From Desulfobacteraceae bacterium (GTDB lineage Bacteria > Desulfobacterota > Desulfobacteria > Desulfobacterales > Desulfosalsimonadaceae): a stretch of DNA of 47,489 nucleotides. The translations under genes and the position numbers were made by a program. Below, one piece after another: positions 1-7,712 of the stretch (position 1 is the first letter of the stretch; the number at the start of each line of letters is the position of its first letter). Where the stretch lies: NCBI GenBank assembly GCA_011389935.1, contig JAABTJ010000023.1, positions 1-47,489 on the forward strand. Reading direction: 5' to 3'. The notes below the pieces were generated by a model. It ran no database searches. It was not told the DNA's origin and worked only from the letters and a program-made list of their open reading frames with translations.

Positions 1-167
1 ATTGTATGAATTTTCTTGCCGAATTGAGCCCATATTCGTTCTCAGAACACCTGCCTCTTCAAAAACATCCGATTACTGAATTTTTTTCATCATTATTGTA
101 TGTATAGGCTGCTGAACTGAAAATCCCTTTTCAGAGCCCATGCATAAAACAATCTGCATAAAAAATC

Positions 168-196
168 TTGACAGCTCACCACCAAATACGTACAAT
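168..196 (+). promoter_or_regulatory. Sigma-70-type promoter of the toxin-antitoxin operon
   Basis: A perfect -35 TTGACA (168-173), a 17-base spacer and a -10 TACAAT (191-196) lie just upstream of the PIN-toxin ATG at 204. The predicted transcript would start at about 203-204, so the toxin message may be leaderless. Seen directly; promoter activity is inferred. Confidence 0.75.
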
Positions 197-201
197 TGTA
201 C
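190..201. promoter_or_regulatory. 12-bp perfect palindrome over the -10 (candidate operator)
   Basis: GTACAATTGTAC is a perfect palindrome covering the -10 hexamer and ending two bases before the toxin ATG. Toxin-antitoxin operons are usually autorepressed by the antitoxin or complex binding such palindromes, so this is the obvious candidate operator. Binding is inferred. Confidence 0.55.
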
Positions 202-203
202 TT

Positions 204-593
204 ATGAAAATTACCGCTGATACAAACACATTCATTGCCGTTGCCTTAAATGAACCAGAAAAAAGCAAAATCATTCAACTTACCGAGGGCCATGATTTGA
301 TTGCACCGGATGTTTTGCCATTTGAAATCGGCAATACGTTAACGGCGTTGATGAAAAAAAGCGCATTGAAAAAGGAGGAAGTGGAATCAGCGTGGGAGAC
401 TGTTCAACAAATACCGGTTGATTTGAGGCTTACTGACATCAAATCAGCATTGCGGATTGCGACTAAATTTAATCTTCATGCATATGATGCATATTTTTTA
501 GAGTGTGCCAAAAACCTCCGTAGTCCTTTGCTTACCCTTGATCTTGGACTGCAAAGGGTGGCACTGGAAATGGGAATTAAAATTTTGGAGTAA
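204..593 (+). CDS. PIN-domain toxin ribonuclease (VapC-like)
   Basis: A 129-residue protein with the layout of a PIN-domain endoribonuclease. VapC-type toxins cut tRNA or rRNA with a Mg-binding acidic cluster. Candidate acidic residues are D6 (in ADTNTF), E41 (PFEIGN), D95 (HAYDAYFLE) and D113 (TLDLGL), in the canonical order. The frame opens earlier at a TTG (168), but that TTG is part of the -35 box, so ATG 204 is chosen. There is no Shine-Dalgarno sequence before 204, which fits a leaderless transcript. The antitoxin gene begins 6 bases after the stop. The toxin precedes the antitoxin, the reverse of the usual VapBC order. The region is AT-rich compared with the rest of the window, suggesting transfer. 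The RNA target cannot be told. Confidence 0.85.
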   Translation: MKITADTNTFIAVALNEPEKSKIIQLTEGHDLIAPDVLPFEIGNTLTALMKKSALKKEEVESAWETVQQIPVDLRLTDIKSALRIATKFNLHAYDAYFLECAKNLRSPLLTLDLGLQRVALEMGIKILE

Positions 594-599
594 GTGACC

Positions 600-824
600 A
601 TGAAAGTATATACATATTCTGAAGCCAGACAACATCTTGCGGATGTTCTTAATATCGCAAGAAATGAAGAGGTTATAATTAAAAGGAGAGGTGGTGAAAC
701 CTTTTCAATAATTTTTAGGAAAAGCAAAAAATCTCCGTTTGACGTTCAAGGGATTCAAACTAAAGCAACTACAAAAGACGTTCTTGAGGCGCTTAGAGAA
801 TCCAGAGAACGATTTTCCAAATAA
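600..824 (+). CDS. Phd/YefM-family antitoxin
   Basis: A 74-residue protein beginning MKVYTYSEARQHLADVLN, typical of the Phd/YefM DNA-binding N-terminus (about residues 1-50), followed by a charged C-terminal tail of the kind that wraps the toxin. It should neutralise the upstream PIN toxin and repress the operon. A GTG at 594 is also in frame, but the GGAG at 587-590 sits 9 bases from ATG 600 and only 3 from the GTG, so 600 is preferred. That ribosome site lies in the end of the toxin gene, giving tight coupling. Pairing a PIN toxin with a Phd-type antitoxin is common in mixed toxin-antitoxin modules. Confidence 0.8.
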   Translation: MKVYTYSEARQHLADVLNIARNEEVIIKRRGGETFSIIFRKSKKSPFDVQGIQTKATTKDVLEALRESRERFSK

Positions 825-1219
825 AACATTGAAAAACAGGGGTTGGTATCACCCTGCCTATGTTCCAAAATATCAAAAATACATGTTGACAAAAAAACTG
901 CGACCACAATTATGTCTATTTCGAGATGATAACCAGTGATGCTAAATGATGGCCTGTGATATTCGAAACGGAAACCAAGTCATTGAATAAGCTTTTTATG
1001 TTTTCATTATAGATCGTTTTTATCACTGCTTGTCACTGGTTATCATCGATTTCTCAAATATTCGACTCCCGTCGCCAACATTCACAAAAGCTAAACCCGT
1101 CCCTCCTATGTCATTCAACGGTGTGGCGGATTTTTTTCCGCTATTTTTTAAAGGTTTTGCTCTCGTTTCACATCGCTCCGAAACGCTTCTACTCACTACC
1201 TGAGAACTTTGCGCACACT
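825..1219. other. 395-bp AT-rich non-coding stretch
   Basis: No convincing gene is present. It holds a 15-bp inverted repeat (925-939 with 1033-1047) and a small hairpin (GCGGA at 1126-1130, TCCGC at 1137-1141) followed by a T-run, which could act as a weak plus-strand terminator. Short open frames crossing it overlap the antitoxin or the transporter and look like no known protein. Confidence 0.5.
925..1047. repeat. 15-bp inverted repeat bounding 123 bp
   Basis: GATGATAACCAGTGA at 925-939 is exactly reverse-complemented at 1033-1047. The 93 bases between contain no gene. The pattern could be a miniature element or the remnant ends of a mobile element next to the toxin-antitoxin pair. No flanking target duplication is obvious. 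Confidence 0.5.
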
Positions 1220-2191
1220 TCATTGCGCCGTTTCCGGCCGCTGCCCCAGGCGCCCCACCAGGAACCCGTCCACGAACAGGGAGATCAGGTGGTGCAGGAC
1301 GCACACGATCAGGGCCTGGCCGTATTCGGGAAACAGGTTGACCTGCAAAATGATTGAAAGCGGGAGTGTCTTTTGGGAGCCCATAAAAATAACGGACTCC
1401 ATTCGGCCCCGACCGAGGGAGAAAAGCCGGGTGACCCCGAATCCGGTTGCCAGCATGACCAGGTGGAACGCCAAAACCAGCACTGCAATCTGCGCAGCGG
1501 TAAGCCATGCCCCCATCAGAACCGGTTTTGCCTGGGCCACACCGATCCAGACGATGATTAAAATCAGAATCTGGTTGCTCATGGAAAGCCGCCGCGCAGC
1601 CACGGCGCGAATGTGCCCTGCCATGACCCTTGCACCGATGCCCGCCAGGAGGGGAAGCAGGACGGACCAGGCGATTTTAACGATCATTGCTCCCGAATCA
1701 AGCCGGACTGCCGCGGTCTCACCAGTCAGCGCCAGCAACAGGGGAAGTGTAAGGGCGATGGTCAGTGTGGCCATGGAATTGGTGGTCACGGAGACAAACA
1801 ATGCATGGGCCGGGTTTCCCCCGGAAGCCCCCGTCATGACGACCCCGCTGCTCATGGTGGTCGGCATGACTGCGACCAGAAACAATCCGATCAAGACACC
1901 CGTTGAAACGGGCAGAAACGACATGACTCCGGCGTAAAGCGGCGCCATGACGAATATGAGCAGCACGGCCAGAACGGTAGCTACGCCGTCTGTCAGCCCC
2001 CTTTGTATCTGCCTGGGACTGAGCAAAAATCCCTGCACGAGAAAAACCAGAAAAATAATCATGTCCGGCCCGTGTACCGAGCGAAGCCACTGGCCTGCAT
2101 CGGCAACCGAATCGGTCGGATCAACGACCACAAGCGCGAAAACAATCCCCAACCCTGCCAGAAACCAGTATTTTTTCAATGTATCTATCAT
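1220..2191 (-). CDS. SBF-like (bile acid:sodium symporter superfamily) membrane transporter
   Basis: About 323 residues with 9-10 hydrophobic segments. The conserved segment VAVMPTTMSSGVVMTGASGG matches the SBF-like/SLC10A7-type branch of the bile acid:sodium symporter superfamily, in which a similar MPTT-SSGVV-T-GGN motif lies in the substrate/ion path. The substrate is unknown; this branch is usually annotated only as a putative Na-dependent transporter. The frame continues upstream to 2221, but the internal start MIDTLKKYWFLAG is closer to where family members begin; neither start has a clear ribosome site. It stands alone, with the acyl-CoA ligase gene upstream on the same strand after a ~225-bp gap that holds a palindromic repeat. 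Confidence 0.8.
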   Translation of the reverse strand: MIDTLKKYWFLAGLGIVFALVVVDPTDSVADAGQWLRSVHGPDMIIFLVFLVQGFLLSPRQIQRGLTDGVATVLAVLLIFVMAPLYAGVMSFLPVSTGVLIGLFLVAVMPTTMSSGVVMTGASGGNPAHALFVSVTTNSMATLTIALTLPLLLALTGETAAVRLDSGAMIVKIAWSVLLPLLAGIGARVMAGHIRAVAARRLSMSNQILILIIVWIGVAQAKPVLMGAWLTAAQIAVLVLAFHLVMLATGFGVTRLFSLGRGRMESVIFMGSQKTLPLSIILQVNLFPEYGQALIVCVLHHLISLFVDGFLVGRLGQRPETAQ

Positions 2192-2302
2192 TTTATTAAA
2201 AACAGCGCCTGTCCGCGACATGGATCATGGGCTGCAAATCCGGCGTCCGAACAATAAATTTCCATCCATAGTATACCGGTTTTCTGAACACAATTCGAAC
2301 CA

Positions 2303-2420
2303 ATCTCAAAATTGTCTTTCGGCCCAATATCTTTGTTGGCGTCTTATTTCAAATCCTCGAAATACTCGACGAGCATGTCTGCGGTTTGAAACAATACGCC
2401 GCCGCGATCCCGGATCTTAC
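2303..2420 (+). repeat. Palindromic repeat, family 3 (full copy)
   Basis: The left end ATCTCAAAATTGTCTTTCGG continues into the module CCAATATCTTTGTTGGCG. An imperfect stem follows (TTTCAAA near 2347, TTTGAAA near 2383), then a right module ending GATCTTACGA. The flanking modules resemble those of the repeats at 19044-19189 and 25511-25637. The stop codon of the acyl-CoA ligase (2417-2419) falls inside its right end. Confidence 0.6.
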
Positions 2421-4123
2421 GACCGCAGTGCCTTTTTGTCCACCTTCCCCACCGCTGTCAGCGGCATTTGGTCGATAAATTCGATTATTCTGGGAACCTT
2501 GTAGGGGGACATGTTTTCGCGGCAATACGTGAGGATGTCTGATTTCACGGCTTCGGGACTGTCGCTTTTGGCGCCGGATGCCAGCTGGATAACCACCTTG
2601 ACGATTTCGCTGCCGGGCCGCTTGGGATCCGCCTCGCCGATGATGGCGCAGACCTCTACGGCCGCATGGTGGTACAGGGTTTCCTCCACCTCCCTGGAGA
2701 ACACTTTAAATCCACCGACACTGAGCATATCCTTGGACCGGTCCATGATGTAGAAGTATCCGTCTTCGTCCATGCGGGCCACGTCCCCGGTGTGCAGCCA
2801 GATCCTGCCGTCGTGCTCGCGCAGGACAAGATCGGTTTCTTCGGGCTTGTTGTGATAGCCCTTCATCACCTGGGGGCCGGCCACGATCAACTCGCCGGAC
2901 TCGCCCACCGGCATCACCTCCCCGCCGTTTTCCACGTCGACGATCCGGACGTGCGTGTTGGAAACCGGCACGCCCACGGATCCGATCTTCTTCTTTCCTT
3001 CCAGGGGATTGCCGGTAATGATCGGGCTGGTTTCGGTCATGCCGTAGACTTCCACCACCTTGCCGGTGCCGACCACCGCCTCGAAATTCCGAATCGATTC
3101 CACGGCAAACGGGGCCGCGCCGGAGACAAAAATTTTGGCGGGTGAATAATCGAGCTTTGTAAATCCCGGGTCGTCCAGAAGCATCTGGTAGAGGGTGGGG
3201 ACGTTGGCATAAATCGAGGGGGAGTGGGACCGGATCTCGCTACAGATGTGCTTAGTGTTTCTCGGATCCGGAATCAGGCACTGGGTGCTTGCCATGGCCA
3301 TGGCCGTCATTCCGAACATCAGCCCGGCCAGGTGAAAAAACGGAAACCCGGAACAGAGCACATCCTGGCCCATTTGGAAACGGGTCCACTGCTTCACCTG
3401 CGTCAGATTCGAGAAGATGTTACCATGGGTCAGTTCCACCCCTTTGGGAAGTCCGGTGGTGCCACCGGTGTACTGAATCAGGCAGATGTCATCGGGGGTC
3501 GCCGTATCCGCAGGCTTGTCCGGCGGATACCGGTCCATCGCCTGTTTGAATGACCAGATCGTTTTTCCGGCAAGGGGCGTAACCTTCCCGGTCGGAAGCT
3601 TCCGGAAAAGCTTGCCCAGTATGCGCTTTGTCGCGGGCAGATAGTTTCCGATACTGGTAGTGACGACAAGGGACAATCCGGGCGTCTGATTTTCGATACG
3701 GGTCAATACCCGTTCGAAAACAGCATCCAGGGTAACGAGCACCCGGCAGCCGGAGTCGTTAAGCTGATGGGACAATTCCTTGGGCATCAGCAGCGGGGAT
3801 ACGCCGGAGGCCGTGCATCCGGCCCGCAGGGTGCCGCAAAGCGCGATCAAAAACTGGGGGATATTGGGGAGGCTCAGGCCAACGACATCCCCCGGCCGGA
3901 CCCCGTTGTCGGTTAAAAATGACGCAAACCGCCGCGACATCTCGTCCAGCGCCCGGTAGGACAGGGTGGTGCCCATAAAATGAATGGCTGCACGATCCGG
4001 AGCGGCCATGAGGCCTTCCAAAAGGGCCCCTGTAAAGGTTTCCGCGGGAATATTGATATCCGGCGGCACTCCCGGGTCGTAAGCCTTTATCCATGGCCTC
4101 TCGTCATACGGCGTCATCATCAA
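2417..4123 (-). CDS. Acyl-CoA ligase (AMP-forming; long-chain fatty-acid-CoA ligase-like)
   Basis: A 568-residue member of the adenylate-forming superfamily, which activates a carboxylic acid with ATP and joins it to CoA. Visible motifs are the P-loop YTGGTTGLPKG (218-228), the adenine-binding YGMTETSP (360-367), the hinge region LHTGDVARMDEDG and, near the C-terminus, the catalytic lysine region TAVGKVDKKAL. Length and motifs fit FadD-type enzymes, but the exact acid cannot be read from sequence. Three tandem ATG codons open the gene, and the GGGGG stretch upstream suits the second or third best. Downstream of aldehyde dehydrogenase on the same strand and separated only by a dehydratase pseudogene, it plausibly belongs to a shared degradation cluster. 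Confidence 0.9.
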   Translation of the reverse strand: MMMTPYDERPWIKAYDPGVPPDINIPAETFTGALLEGLMAAPDRAAIHFMGTTLSYRALDEMSRRFASFLTDNGVRPGDVVGLSLPNIPQFLIALCGTLRAGCTASGVSPLLMPKELSHQLNDSGCRVLVTLDAVFERVLTRIENQTPGLSLVVTTSIGNYLPATKRILGKLFRKLPTGKVTPLAGKTIWSFKQAMDRYPPDKPADTATPDDICLIQYTGGTTGLPKGVELTHGNIFSNLTQVKQWTRFQMGQDVLCSGFPFFHLAGLMFGMTAMAMASTQCLIPDPRNTKHICSEIRSHSPSIYANVPTLYQMLLDDPGFTKLDYSPAKIFVSGAAPFAVESIRNFEAVVGTGKVVEVYGMTETSPIITGNPLEGKKKIGSVGVPVSNTHVRIVDVENGGEVMPVGESGELIVAGPQVMKGYHNKPEETDLVLREHDGRIWLHTGDVARMDEDGYFYIMDRSKDMLSVGGFKVFSREVEETLYHHAAVEVCAIIGEADPKRPGSEIVKVVIQLASGAKSDSPEAVKSDILTYCRENMSPYKVPRIIEFIDQMPLTAVGKVDKKALRS

Positions 4124-4168
4124 CCCCCTTTTGGCTGTGCGGCATTTCTGCCGGATAATTGTCGCGGA

Positions 4169-4383
4169 TTACCCTGTACCGGCCTCTTTCCTTTCCTTCA
4201 CCATTTCCAAAAACGCTTCCACCCGGGTCTGAAACTGCCCCATGGAAAAATTGCGCTCATCCATATGGTCGCCGTCAATGATTACGCATGGCACCCCCTA
4301 CTCCTTTTTCATGGCCTCCTTGATAAGGACCTCTCCCAGGGTGATCGGCTTTCAGCTCTTGTTGGGGAAGGGCTGGCAAAGAC
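4169..4383 (-). pseudogene. C-terminal remnant of a 2-hydroxyacyl-CoA dehydratase subunit (HgdB/FldB/BcrB-like)
   Basis: Translating the minus strand between the two flanking genes gives a fragment reading about PFPNKS*KPITLGEV, then IKEAMKKE*GVPCVIIDGD, then HMDERNFSMGQFQTRVEAFL and a TAA at 4169-4171. This matches the C-terminal end of the B/C subunits of 2-hydroxyacyl-CoA dehydratases and benzoyl-CoA reductases: the RSCK cysteine segment, then GVP-x-DGD and a TR-EAF helix. Two in-frame stops interrupt it. A TGA stands where the family has the cysteine of SCK, and a TAG stands where a hydrophobic residue precedes GVP. The N-terminal ~300 residues are missing because the aldehyde dehydrogenase gene ends only a few bases upstream. 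It is best read as a decayed gene left after a deletion. Confidence 0.75.
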
Positions 4384-4390
4384 CCCGCTT

Positions 4391-5761
4391 TCACCGAAGC
4401 AACTTTTTGAGCAGGTCGATATGCTTGAAAAACGGCGGATAACGAAACGGAAAATCAATGCGAAACGTGTTTTTCATGACGCCCTTTTGGTGGGAGAATG
4501 CGTCGAAGCCGAACTTGCCGTGGTAATGGCCCATGCCGCTGTTGCCCACCCCGCCGAAAGGCAGATACGGCGTGGCAAAATGAATGAGGGTGTCATTGAC
4601 GCATCCGCCACCGAAAGAAACCCGGTTCATCACCGCTTTTGCCTTCCCGGGATCGCCGGTGAACAGGTAGAGGGCCAGCGGTTTGGGCCGGGAATGGATG
4701 ATGTCGATGACTTCCGCGAGCGTGTCGTAGGGAACCACCGGCATTATTGGTCCGAAAATCTCCTCCTGCATGACCGGGTGGGACAATGCCATTTCCGCAA
4801 CCAGTGTAGGGGAAAAATACAGCGTATCCGGGTCATGCTCGCCGCCGAAAAGAACCGTGGTCCCCTCCACCAGGCCGGCCAGACGCTCAAGATGATGCCC
4901 GTTGATAATTCTCGGATACACCGGACTGTGGGCAGGGTCTTTCCCGAAGAAGCGCCGGATCGTAAGGCGGATTTCATCGACAAGCCGCTCCCGGACCGAA
5001 TGGTGAACCAGCAGGTAATCTGGCGCGATGCAGGTCTGCCCGGCATTGATGAACTTTCCGGAAACAATCCGCTTGGCGCTCAAGGCGATGTCCGCGTCGT
5101 GCTCGACGATGCAGGGGCTTTTCCCGCCCAACTCGAGTGTGACGGGGGTCAGGTGACGGGCGGCCTCGCTCATGACGATGCGACCTACAGCGGGGCTGCC
5201 GGTGAAAAAAATCTTGTCGAACCGCTCCGCCAAAAGGGCCTTGCTCGTTTCGACCCCGCCGGTCACTACGGCCACGTGCGCCGGGTCGAAATAGCGCGCG
5301 GCCAGATCGGCAAGCACCGCTGCCGTGTGCACGGAAAACTCGGAGGGCTTGACCACCGCGCAGTTTCCGGCGGATATGGCCGCAACCAGCGGGGAAACGG
5401 CCAATTGGAACGGATAGTTCCAGGGGGCGATGATCAGGGACACCCCGTACGGCTCCGGGTAGATCCAGCTCGACGCCGGCAAGTGATAATACGGAGTTTT
5501 GACCCGCCGGGGCCTTGCCCACCCGCGGGTTTTTTTCCGGTACAGCCGGATGTCCTTTAAGACAATGCCGAGCTCGGTCAGGTAGGCCTCGTAGGGTGAT
5601 TTACGCAGATCCGCATGCAGCGCATCCAACAGCAATGTTTCATTGTCCGTGAGCGCGCGGTGCAGGACGCTAAGCTGCCGGATCCTGAAATCAACGTCCC
5701 GGGTCCTGCCGGAATGAAAAAAAACCCGCTGCGCGGCAACAATCCCACTGACATCACTCAT
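4391..5761 (-). CDS. Aldehyde dehydrogenase (class 3 / fatty aldehyde type)
   Basis: A 456-residue NAD(P)-dependent aldehyde dehydrogenase oxidising an aldehyde to an acid. The short length, the lack of the long N-terminal extension, and the motifs ELGGKSPCIV (catalytic Glu region), GQTCIAPDYLL (catalytic Cys) and EEIFGPIMPVV place it in the class 3/YwdH/fatty-aldehyde branch. The C-terminal HIDLLKKLLR is amphipathic, as in membrane-associated members. GGAGG lies a few bases before the ATG. The product acid could be activated by the acyl-CoA ligase encoded downstream; this pathway link is inferred from position only. The gene ends directly against the dehydratase remnant, suggesting a deletion joint there. 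Confidence 0.9.
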   Translation of the reverse strand: MSDVSGIVAAQRVFFHSGRTRDVDFRIRQLSVLHRALTDNETLLLDALHADLRKSPYEAYLTELGIVLKDIRLYRKKTRGWARPRRVKTPYYHLPASSWIYPEPYGVSLIIAPWNYPFQLAVSPLVAAISAGNCAVVKPSEFSVHTAAVLADLAARYFDPAHVAVVTGGVETSKALLAERFDKIFFTGSPAVGRIVMSEAARHLTPVTLELGGKSPCIVEHDADIALSAKRIVSGKFINAGQTCIAPDYLLVHHSVRERLVDEIRLTIRRFFGKDPAHSPVYPRIINGHHLERLAGLVEGTTVLFGGEHDPDTLYFSPTLVAEMALSHPVMQEEIFGPIMPVVPYDTLAEVIDIIHSRPKPLALYLFTGDPGKAKAVMNRVSFGGGCVNDTLIHFATPYLPFGGVGNSGMGHYHGKFGFDAFSHQKGVMKNTFRIDFPFRYPPFFKHIDLLKKLLR

Positions 5762-5836
5762 GCGCCCTCCCTTTGGAAACCGGATTCACCTGCTGGAAAG
5801 CCCGCCTGCGGTTCAACGGACAGACCCCGGCAGCCC

Positions 5837-5879
5837 TACAAGCCATCTCAAAAAAAAGATTTTTTTGAGATGGCTTGTA
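5837..5879. repeat. Solo palindrome made of the two ends of repeat family 1
   Basis: The sequence begins TACAAGCCATCTCAAAAAAA and ends with its near-exact reverse complement TTTTTTTGAGATGGCTTGTA, giving a 43-bp palindrome. These are the terminal inverted repeats of the 146-bp element at 19044-19189 without the core. It lies upstream of the aldehyde dehydrogenase. It may be a deletion derivative of the element, and it can also fold as a hairpin. Confidence 0.75.
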
Positions 5880-5938
5880 GTGAAAAATATAGGGCAAGGA
5901 GGGATGCACGGCAAGGGGAATTTATCGTTCGCACCCGA

Positions 5939-5974
5939 TAAAAATGCGGGCGCCCTTTAAAAAGGCGCCCGCAT
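5939..5974 (-). terminator. Intrinsic terminator of hcp
   Basis: On the minus strand, a stem of ATGCGGGCGCC and GGCGCCCGCAT (5944-5974) is followed by a T-run (complement of 5939-5943), about 40 bases after the hcp stop. This is a textbook Rho-independent terminator. Confidence 0.9.
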
Positions 5975-6015
5975 CGGGTTCATACGGGCCGCAGCCCGTT
6001 CATCACGCGAAAGGA

Positions 6016-7647
6016 TTATCCCAGGATGGCCTTCAGGTCCTCATCCGGCGTGCTGATGGGCTTGATGTCGAACTTTTCTACCAGGACGTTCAGGACGTTG
6101 GAGGAAATAAACGCCGGCAGGCTGGGGCCAAGCCGCATGTCCGTGATGCCCAGGTACAGCAGGGTCAGCAGGATCGCCACGGCCTTCTGCTCATACCAGG
6201 AAAGAATCATGGACAAGGGCAGGTCGTTGACGCCGACGTTAAAGGCATCCGCCAGTGCCGATGCGATCTTGATAGCGGAATAGGCGTCATTGCACTGGCC
6301 GATATCGAGCAGGCGGGGTATGCCGCCGATATCCCCCAGCTTCTTGTCAAAAAAGCGGAACTTGCCGCAGGCCAGGGTCATGACGATGCAGTCTTCGGGC
6401 ACCTTTTCCACAAACTCCGTATAATAGTTGCGCCCCGGCTTGGCGCCGTCGCAGCCGGCTACCAGGAAGAAATGCCGGATATCCTTGTTTTTCACGCCTG
6501 CAATGACCTTGTCCGCCACGCCCAGGACCGCGTTGTGGCCGAAGCCCACCATGACCGCACCCTTGTCGGTATCCGTCTCAAAGCCCGGCAGGGCAAGCGC
6601 TTTTTCAATGGCCGGGGTGAAATCCTTGTCCGCGATATGCGGGACGCCCGGCCAGCCCACCAGGCCGGTGGTGAAAATATTGTCATGGTAAGAATCCTGC
6701 GGCTTCTGGATGCAGTTGGTGGTCATGACGATGGCTCCGGGAAATTCGGCAAACTCCTTTTTCTGGTTCTGCCACGCGGTGCCGTAGTGACCGTAGAAAT
6801 GCGGGTGTTTTTTCAGCTCCGGATACCCGTGGCAGGGGAGCATCTCGCCGTGGGTATAGACATTGATCCCCTTGCCTTCGGTCTGCTTCAGTATCCGCTC
6901 CAGGTCTTTGAGGTCGTGGCCGGAGACCAGAAGCGCTTTGCCCTGTTTGACGCCCAGGGGCACCTCGGTGGGGACGGGGTTGCCATAGACGCCGGTATTG
7001 GCCTCATCCAGCAGCTCCATGGTCCGAAGGTTGATCTCGCCGCACTTGAGTACGAGCCCCAGCAAATCATCAATACCCAGGCTGTCGTCCAGGGTGGCGG
7101 CCAGTCCTTCGTGGACGAAATCAAAAATCGTATCATCGGTTTTGCCCAGGATGGCCGCGTGGTCCGCATAGGCGCAAACACCCTTGATGCCGTAAGTTAG
7201 GGTCTCTTTTAAGGAGAGAATATCCTGGGCCACCTTGTCTTTTTCCGCCTCAGGGCCGAAACTTTCCCCCTGGGCAACAAGTTCGTCAATGGTTTTGGCC
7301 GGGGTGAACGTGGCCGGCCCGGTGGTATAATCGGTCCAGCCGCCTGCTTCGCCCACTTTTTTCTTGAGTGCTTCCCGATGATCCACGCAGGTATGGATGA
7401 GCTCGACAAACCGGTCCGGGTCAAAATCCACGTTCGTCAGGGTGGCGAACATGGCTTCGCACGCAAAATGGTCGATTGCCGGATCCTTGACCCCGACTTT
7501 CCGCCCTTCGTTCGCTACCTGGGCCAGCCCCTTTACCGCGTATACCAGCACGTCCTGCAGTTCCGCTACATCCGGCTGCTTGCCGCATACGCCGATCTTG
7601 GTGCAGCCTTCGCCTTTTGCCGTTTGTTCGCACTGAAAACAAAACAT
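6016..7647 (-). CDS. hcp: Hybrid-cluster protein (hydroxylamine reductase / NO-detoxifying)
   Basis: A 543-residue cytoplasmic Fe-S protein. Hcp reduces hydroxylamine in vitro and is implicated in nitric oxide and nitrosative-stress defence in anaerobes. The N-terminal cysteines C3, C6, C15 and C21 have the C-x2-C-x8-C-x5-C spacing of class I proteins with a [4Fe-4S] cluster. Hybrid-cluster ligands are recognisable in VYTHGEMLPC, TTNCIQKP, VAGCDGAKPGRNYY, TLACGKFRF and IGQCNDAYSA. The frame extends upstream to 7698, but AAGGAGG eight bases before the ATG at 7647 and the family N-terminus MFCFQCEQ fix the start. A HcpR-type palindrome and -10 box lie upstream and a terminator downstream, so it is a single-gene unit. 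Confidence 0.95.
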   Translation of the reverse strand: MFCFQCEQTAKGEGCTKIGVCGKQPDVAELQDVLVYAVKGLAQVANEGRKVGVKDPAIDHFACEAMFATLTNVDFDPDRFVELIHTCVDHREALKKKVGEAGGWTDYTTGPATFTPAKTIDELVAQGESFGPEAEKDKVAQDILSLKETLTYGIKGVCAYADHAAILGKTDDTIFDFVHEGLAATLDDSLGIDDLLGLVLKCGEINLRTMELLDEANTGVYGNPVPTEVPLGVKQGKALLVSGHDLKDLERILKQTEGKGINVYTHGEMLPCHGYPELKKHPHFYGHYGTAWQNQKKEFAEFPGAIVMTTNCIQKPQDSYHDNIFTTGLVGWPGVPHIADKDFTPAIEKALALPGFETDTDKGAVMVGFGHNAVLGVADKVIAGVKNKDIRHFFLVAGCDGAKPGRNYYTEFVEKVPEDCIVMTLACGKFRFFDKKLGDIGGIPRLLDIGQCNDAYSAIKIASALADAFNVGVNDLPLSMILSWYEQKAVAILLTLLYLGITDMRLGPSLPAFISSNVLNVLVEKFDIKPISTPDEDLKAILG

Positions 7648-7712
7648 GAGATGCCTCCTTTTTTTGGTTTCTGGGATTTGCAACATAACAATTGTCACTG
7701 TGTATGGCTGGT

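Noticed and set aside
1..167. Gene fragment or RNA at the left edge
   Set aside because: AT-rich sequence without an open frame, hairpin or recognisable RNA; nothing could be supported.
739..939. 66-residue open frame overlapping the antitoxin end
   Set aside because: It has no ribosome site, no recognisable domain, and starts inside the antitoxin gene.
1126..1147. Hairpin with T-run as terminator of the toxin-antitoxin operon
   Set aside because: The stem is only five base pairs and lies 300 bp beyond the antitoxin stop, so it is too weak for a separate call.
1023..1508. 161-residue minus-strand open frame upstream of the transporter end
   Set aside because: It overlaps the transporter gene in another frame; the non-overlapping tail resembles nothing known.
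4169..4383. Selenocysteine/pyrrolysine recoding in a short dehydratase gene
   Set aside because: Only the C-terminal ~70 residues exist, there is no start or ribosome site, and two different stop codons interrupt it; a pseudogene is simpler.
3980..5560. 526-residue plus-strand open frame across acyl-CoA ligase and aldehyde dehydrogenase
   Set aside because: It runs opposite two genes with complete catalytic motifs and looks like no protein family.
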